This document shows, piece after piece, positions 14,266 to 18,004 of a DNA stretch of 18,004 nucleotides. The stretch is taken from positions 1 to 18,004 of the forward strand of contig CALBPU010000144.1 in assembly GCA_937899395.1 (NCBI GenBank). Direction: 5' to 3'. Position 1 is the stretch's first letter, and each line of letters begins with the position of its first letter. Source of the stretch: an uncultured Fretibacterium sp. (GTDB taxonomy: Bacteria; Synergistota; Synergistia; Synergistales; Aminobacteriaceae). A program made the position numbers and the translations under genes. Under the pieces are notes generated by a model. The model was given only the letters and a program-made list of their open reading frames with translations, had not been told where the DNA came from and did not search any database.

Positions 14266-15219
14266 TTATGCAAACGGACAAGCGCATAAATGACCGTTCC
14301 CAATATCTTTTAGAATTGTATCAAAATTTTTGCATTCGGGCTTTGCTTTAGGACACCTAGTGTGAAAATTACAGCCTGAAGGAGGATTTAATGCACTAGG
14401 AATTTCTCCTTCAAGAACAACTGATTTTCGTTTTTTTGTTTGGTCTGATTTATCAGGATCGGGAATTGGAATTGATGACAGCAATGAAATTGTATAAGGG
14501 TGAAGAGGTCTTGAATATAATTCATCACTATCTGCAAGTTCAACGATTTTTCCAAGATACATAACCGCAACTCTTGAGCTTATATGTTTCACCATTGATA
14601 AATCATGAGCAATAAATAAATATGTCAAACATAATTTCTTTTGCAAATCCTCTAACATATTTACAATTTGAGCCTGTATTGATACATCAAGAGCTGAAAT
14701 AGGTTCGTCGCAAATTATAAATTCAGGTTCAACAGCTAAAGCTCTTGCAATTCCAATTCGTTGCCTTTGACCGCCGCTGAACTCATGAGGATAACGGCCT
14801 GCCTGTTCACTGTTAAGCCCGACAAGTTTTAAGAGATGATTAACTCTGTCGTGATGTTCGTCTTTCGATATTTTATTTACTCCGTGAATAATCATCGGTT
14901 CTCTTACAATTTCTCCAACGGTCATTCTAGGATTTAATGAGGCGTAAGGATCTTGGAAAATCATTTGCATTTTTTTTCTGAACGGCAGCATTTTTTCAGG
15001 AGTTATGTTTGTAATATCATGGCCGTCAAAAATTATTTTTCCTTCGTCAGGTTCGTATAGTTTTATAATCGTGCGTCCTGTTGTAGTTTTTCCGCAGCCC
15101 GATTCACCGACTAACCCGAGCGTCTCGCCTCTCTTAATTTCAAAACTAACTCCGTTAACCGAATATAATTTTCCGTCAGGAGTATCAAAAAATTTTTTCA
15201 ATCCCGAAACTTTAAGCAT
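14266..15219 (-). CDS. oppF: Oligopeptide ABC transporter ATP-binding protein, OppF/DppF type
   Basis: This 317-residue ATPase has Walker A GESGCGKTT at 38-46, the Q-loop MIFQDPYASLNPRMTVGEI, the signature FSGGQRQRIGIARAL, Walker B FIICDEPISALDV and the H-loop IAHDLS. The C-terminal oligopeptide-family tail carries cysteines (GCNFHTRCPKAKPEC), as in related DppF proteins. It powers peptide import as half of an ATPase pair with the upstream gene. The ATG overlaps the oppD stop codon by eight bases, with AGGAG about 12 bases ahead, so the two are probably translationally coupled. The assignment to F rather than D rests on the motif TTTGRTIIKLYEPDEG and on its position after the D-type gene. Confidence 0.87.
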   Translation of the reverse strand: MLKVSGLKKFFDTPDGKLYSVNGVSFEIKRGETLGLVGESGCGKTTTGRTIIKLYEPDEGKIIFDGHDITNITPEKMLPFRKKMQMIFQDPYASLNPRMTVGEIVREPMIIHGVNKISKDEHHDRVNHLLKLVGLNSEQAGRYPHEFSGGQRQRIGIARALAVEPEFIICDEPISALDVSIQAQIVNMLEDLQKKLCLTYLFIAHDLSMVKHISSRVAVMYLGKIVELADSDELYSRPLHPYTISLLSSIPIPDPDKSDQTKKRKSVVLEGEIPSALNPPSGCNFHTRCPKAKPECKNFDTILKDIGNGHLCACPFA

Positions 15220-16180
15220 TATTATTTTTCACTCCTAACCAACATGAATAACTGTGAGTTTCAGACAAAATATTTTTTTCGGGTTTATTTTCAAGACATA
15301 TTTTCATAGCTTCAGGACAGCGTTTTACATAAGGACAGCCTTTAGGAGGGTTTAATAAATTCGGAGGTTGTCCTTCAATAGGGATTAAACGTTCTTTAGG
15401 TTTATCAGGATTAGGGACTGAACGCAATAAGCCTTTTGTATAAGGGTGTGAAGTGCTGTAAAAAATTTCACGCCTCGTTCCCTGTTCCATAATTTTCCCG
15501 CCGTACATCACTAAAACTCTGTCGGCATATCCTGCTATTATCCCTAAATCATGAGTGATTAAAATTATTGACATTTTTGTTTCCTGTTGAAGGTCTTTCA
15601 TCAGTTTCAAAATTTGAGCCTGAACTGTAACATCAAGAGCTGTTGTAGGTTCATCGGCAATTAATAATTCGGGATTACATATCATTGACATTGCTATCAT
15701 AATTCTTTGACGCTGACCGCCGCTAAATTCGTGAGGATATTGTTTCAACCTCTGAACGGCAGGAACTATTCCGACTTTCTCAAGCATTTTGATTGAACGT
15801 TCACGAATATTTCCGTTCCATTTATGACGCTTCAAAGGTTCTTCAAGCTGATAGCCGATTGTTAAAACAGGATTCAAACTTGTCATAGGGTCTTGGAAAA
15901 TCATTGAGATATTTTTGCCTCTGATTTCTTTCATGTTGAGAGTGGTAATATCACGGCCTTGAAAAAATATTGATCCTGATTTTATACGTCCTGAAGAACC
16001 TTGCAAGCCCATTATTGATAACATGCTCGCACTTTTTCCGCTGCCTGATTCACCGACTATTCCGAGAATTTCACCTCGTTTAATATCAAACGAAATTTTA
16101 TCGACGGCCTTAACTTCTCCTGCTGATGTGAAAAACGACATCTCCAAATCTTTAACGCTTAAAATATTTTCATCGTTCAT
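15212..16180 (-). CDS. oppD: Oligopeptide ABC transporter ATP-binding protein, OppD/DppD type
   Basis: The 322-residue ATPase has Walker A GESGSGKS at 43-50 in the D-type context SASMLSIMGL, the Q-loop MIFQDPMTSLNPVLTIG, the signature FSGGQRQRIMIAMSM, Walker B LLIADEPTTALDV and the H-loop ITHDLG. The end carries the family tail with cysteines at CPYVKRCPEAMKIC, which in some homologues holds an iron-sulphur cluster. The ribosome site GAGGAAAT lies inside the last codons of the oppC gene, with three bases between the oppC stop codon and this ATG. It forms the other half of the ATPase pair with OppF. Confidence 0.87.
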   Translation of the reverse strand: MNDENILSVKDLEMSFFTSAGEVKAVDKISFDIKRGEILGIVGESGSGKSASMLSIMGLQGSSGRIKSGSIFFQGRDITTLNMKEIRGKNISMIFQDPMTSLNPVLTIGYQLEEPLKRHKWNGNIRERSIKMLEKVGIVPAVQRLKQYPHEFSGGQRQRIMIAMSMICNPELLIADEPTTALDVTVQAQILKLMKDLQQETKMSIILITHDLGIIAGYADRVLVMYGGKIMEQGTRREIFYSTSHPYTKGLLRSVPNPDKPKERLIPIEGQPPNLLNPPKGCPYVKRCPEAMKICLENKPEKNILSETHSYSCWLGVKNNNA

Positions 16181-16183
16181 AAT

Positions 16184-17095
16184 TTATTTCCTCAATTTCG
16201 GGTCTAATGCGTCTCTTAATCCGTCGCCTAAAAAATTAAATGCTAATATCGTTATTGAAATCGCCGCAGCAGGAAAGAATAATTGATACGGATATATTGC
16301 CAGCGAACCTATTGCATCATTGCTCAAAACTCCCCAGCTTGCCATAGGCGCACTAACTCCAAGTCCTACAAAACTTAAAAATGCCTCCGTGAAAATCGCT
16401 CCCGGGATTGAAAATGTAAGAGTAACTAATATAGGCCCCATTGCATTAGGGATTAAATGACGCAGCAAAATTCTTTTCGGTGAAGCTCCTATAACTCTCG
16501 CAGCTAAAATAAATTCCTCATTCTTCAAGCGCAAAACTTCAGCTCTTACTATTCTTGCCATAGGTGCCCAATATGAAATTCCTAACGTAATAAAAATGCT
16601 CTTTAATCCCGAACCTACTACTACCATTAACAAAATTACATATATCATCATCGGAACGCTGTAAATTACATCAACAATTCTCATCATTATATTGTCGATT
16701 TTTCCGCCCGAAAATCCTGAAACGCCTCCGTAAATCACTCCTATAAATAAACTTATGAAGCTCGCTAAAAATCCAACGGCAAGCGAAATTCTTGCTCCGT
16801 ACAAAACCCTCACGAATAAATCTCTTCCGAACATATCAGTCCCGAAAAAATGATTTAAGCTCGGAGGTTCATTTGATTCCATAAAATCTTGAGCGTCATA
16901 TTCGTATTGAGAGAACATCGGCCCGAATATCGCAAGAAAAACTATCGCAATTATTACAACAAGTCCTAACATTGCTAAAGGGTCTCTTCTTAATCTTGAC
17001 CATACATCTAGCCAATAACTTTTTGAGGGCTTTATAATTTCAGCTCCTTTTCTGTCCTCAAATGAAATAGGAGCGAACATTGCAGCATCGTACAT
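16184..17095 (-). CDS. oppC: Oligopeptide ABC transporter permease, OppC/DppC type
   Basis: This is an inner-membrane permease of about 303 residues with an N-terminal DPLAMLGLVVIIAIVFLAIFGPMF segment and five further hydrophobic stretches. The coupling EAA motif is EFILAARVIGASPKRILLRHLIPNAMGP, and the C-type region HFFGTDMFGRDLFVRVLYGARISL is diagnostic of OppC/DppC/NikC. It should pair with a B-type permease (OppB/DppB). No B-type gene is upstream in this window, where one is expected in a typical opp operon. The ATG at 17095 has no evident ribosome site (nor does an ATG five codons later at 17080). This agrees with the 5' region having been replaced or disturbed by the mobile-element remnant ending at 17186. 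The frame itself is intact. Confidence 0.85.
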   Translation of the reverse strand: MYDAAMFAPISFEDRKGAEIIKPSKSYWLDVWSRLRRDPLAMLGLVVIIAIVFLAIFGPMFSQYEYDAQDFMESNEPPSLNHFFGTDMFGRDLFVRVLYGARISLAVGFLASFISLFIGVIYGGVSGFSGGKIDNIMMRIVDVIYSVPMMIYVILLMVVVGSGLKSIFITLGISYWAPMARIVRAEVLRLKNEEFILAARVIGASPKRILLRHLIPNAMGPILVTLTFSIPGAIFTEAFLSFVGLGVSAPMASWGVLSNDAIGSLAIYPYQLFFPAAAISITILAFNFLGDGLRDALDPKLRK

Positions 17096-17185
17096 TTTTA
17101 TAACACTGCTACGTAAAAAGTGTAATAAATTGATGTATATACTTCTTCAATTATTCCTCGTTCAACCTGTCCCTTTTCGAAGTAC
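17096..17185. other. Non-coding gap between oppC and the transposon remnant
   Basis: About 90 AT-rich bases with no reading frame or ribosome site that I can support and no trace of oppB. The junction between the element and the operon must lie in or near here, but I see no clean terminal repeat or target duplication to place it. Confidence 0.4.
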
Positions 17186-17589
17186 CTACTCAGGTCTGTT
17201 TGACATTCCGGAAGCTTTACTTTCCGCCTCATTCACTGTTTTATTTATGTAATCTTGCCGTTTGTTTGTAAGTTTTTTATACGCACTTCGTACTTTTAGC
17301 CTCTGTTTGTCTAGGTTTAAGCGTTTACACTTTTTATTTGCAGCTTTCTCCTTTCTTTGTTTTAATTTCTTAATTTTATATGAAATACTTTTATTTCGTT
17401 CAATTTTTAGATATCCTACATTATTATAAACAAGATACATACTTACTGGCCATCCGTTACATTTTTTTTTAAGTTCGTAATTCCTGATTTGCCTTTCATG
17501 AAATTCCTGTAAGCTGTATTTGCATTCATGATTGCCTTCTTTACATCGCTAGAGGACACTTCCAAAAATCCATAATTTATCAAGATTTT
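17186..17589 (-). pseudogene. tnpB: Decayed tnpB (TnpB/OrfB nuclease) remnant
   Basis: Two fragments in different frames resemble TnpB. Roughly 17465-17570 gives VSSSDVKKAIMNANTAYRNFMKGKSG, like the PSQALQQALxxLxxAFxxFFKG segment of TnpB. The region 17186-17440 gives an 84-codon frame with KKLKQRKEKAANKK.KRLNLDKQRLKVRSAYKKLTNKRQDYINKTVNE, like the basic helical block KxLxRLQRKLSRKKKGSKN...KARLKxAxLHExIxNQRKDFxHKLS. The fragments are separated by a frameshift near a run of nine A (about 17462-17470). The N-terminus, the RuvC aspartate motif and the whole C-terminal zinc finger are missing, so it is inactive. The 84-codon frame should not be called a gene. Confidence 0.72.
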
Positions 17590-17872
17590 CAGCTCATAGT
17601 TTTTTAGTGCTTCTTTCAAAGATTTTCGATAATTTCTTAAACCAAAAGCCTTGAACTAAAACAATGAATACTAGCCATTAAATCCTCAATATGAGCAATT
17701 ATTAGCTTTTTTACTTCACGTTTTTCTATTGCGTTCATGATCTCGAGAAATTTTTTGCGCTCAAAATTCAAACTACCTCCGATTTCAGAAATAAGCGCTA
17801 TACTTTTGGGAGCCTTTTTACTTTGAAACCTAAATATTTTACTACTTCTATAATATAATAAGTGTTTTTCAT
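17590..17872 (-). pseudogene. tnpA: Decayed tnpA (IS607-family serine recombinase) remnant
   Basis: Starting at the ATG at 17872, MKNTYYIIEVVKYLGFKVKRL resembles the MerR-like helix-turn-helix head of IS607 TnpA (MKxYYIGEVAKLLGVSVKTL) and ends at a TAG after 24 codons. In another frame follows ISEIGGSLNFERKKFLEIMNAIEKREVKKLIIAH, like the resolvase block EIGSGLNxxRxGFxxLLxxIExGEVKKVVVAHKDRL. It is joined directly to IEDLMASIHCFSSRL, like LVEDLMAIVHSFSxRLYG, so the CG/RFG middle is deleted. A further single-base deletion near 17641 puts GLRNYRKSLKEALKN into a third frame. The residues of the recombinase nucleophile region are lost, so it cannot be active. No ribosome site is seen; a -10-like TAATAT stands only six bases before the ATG. 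Confidence 0.7.
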
Positions 17873-17977
17873 GATTTATATTACGCTAAATTACACTTAT
17901 TTACAAACTAGATCTTTCTCCTCTAAGTTGAAATTTATTGAATTATTTTAATTATAAACATAGATAATTTTTTTTGA

Positions 17978-18004
17978 CATACTCCACACGCCTAAAGGCG
18001 GGGG
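17978..18004. repeat. IS200/IS605-superfamily terminal hairpin at the window edge
   Basis: On the minus strand the sequence runs CCCCGCCTTTAGGCG followed by TGTGGAGTATGTC. The palindrome CGCC-TTTA-GGCG with a flanking GTGGAGTATGTCAA-type tail is typical of the ends of TnpB-carrying elements of this superfamily. It is cut by the window edge. It might be the left end of the IS607-type remnant, or the far (3') end of another tnpB element lying beyond 18004. Both remain possible. Confidence 0.5.

Larger units (their letters stand above)
17186..17872 (-). mobile_element. Remnant of an IS607-type insertion sequence
   Basis: A broken serine-recombinase tnpA (17590-17872) followed in the same direction by a broken tnpB (17186-17589) is the gene layout of IS607-family elements. 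The coordinates cover the coding remnants only. The true ends are not seen; the terminal-type hairpin at 17978-18004 may belong to this element or to a neighbouring one. It lies where a second permease gene would be expected upstream of oppC. Confidence 0.68.

Noticed and set aside
17186..17440. An 84-codon frame as a stand-alone small basic protein
   Set aside because: It matches the basic helical block of TnpB, continues in another frame upstream and has no ribosome site; it is a transposase fragment.

Overview
This is an AT-rich bacterial window. Nearly all genes lie on the minus strand, tightly packed in three transcription units that run from high to low coordinates. Both transporter binding proteins have ordinary type I signal peptides and no lipobox, which fits a diderm. 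The gene string prfB - S55 peptidase - tmk - yaaR - holB - ricT resembles the tmk-yaaR-holB-ricT order of Firmicutes. Together these suggest a low-GC anaerobic diderm, perhaps of the Synergistota. That placement is an inference from gene content, not from a marker alignment.

Region 1 (about 1-6320, minus) is a sugar import and breakdown operon. A good promoter at 6292-6320 is followed by a ribose-type binding protein, a leaky-looking terminator hairpin, a double-domain ATPase, a permease, a DhaK-like protein, DhaL and a class II ketose-bisphosphate aldolase. The simplest reading is that a sugar is imported, phosphorylated by the DhaK/DhaL pair and split by the aldolase. The DhaK-like protein has lost both histidines that bind and activate dihydroxyacetone, so the substrate is probably not dihydroxyacetone. 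A second promoter and the first six codons of a further gene lie at 1-83.

Region 2 (6222-6585) is a 364-base non-coding stretch. It holds the sugar-operon promoter and leader, a 190-bp MITE-like element with 21-bp terminal inverted repeats and a chain of small hairpins, and the terminator of the next operon.

Region 3 (6586-12140, minus) is a housekeeping operon with overlapping or nearly abutting genes: prfB, an exported S55-family protein, tmk, yaaR, holB and ricT. The prfB gene needs a +1 programmed frameshift at CTT TGA C (12068-12074). Its true start is at 12140, so a single-frame call loses 53 residues. The S55 protein carries its catalytic motifs in the opposite order to SpoIVB.

Region 4 (12247-12615, plus) is one divergent orphan gene for a small coiled-coil membrane protein.

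Region 5 (12620-17095, minus) is an oligopeptide/dipeptide ABC transporter in the order permease C, ATPase D, ATPase F, binding protein A, ending in a terminator. The partner permease (oppB/dppB) is not in the window. In its expected place, 17186-17872, is a decayed IS607-type element with broken tnpA and tnpB. The window ends in an IS200/IS605-type terminal hairpin at 17978-18004.
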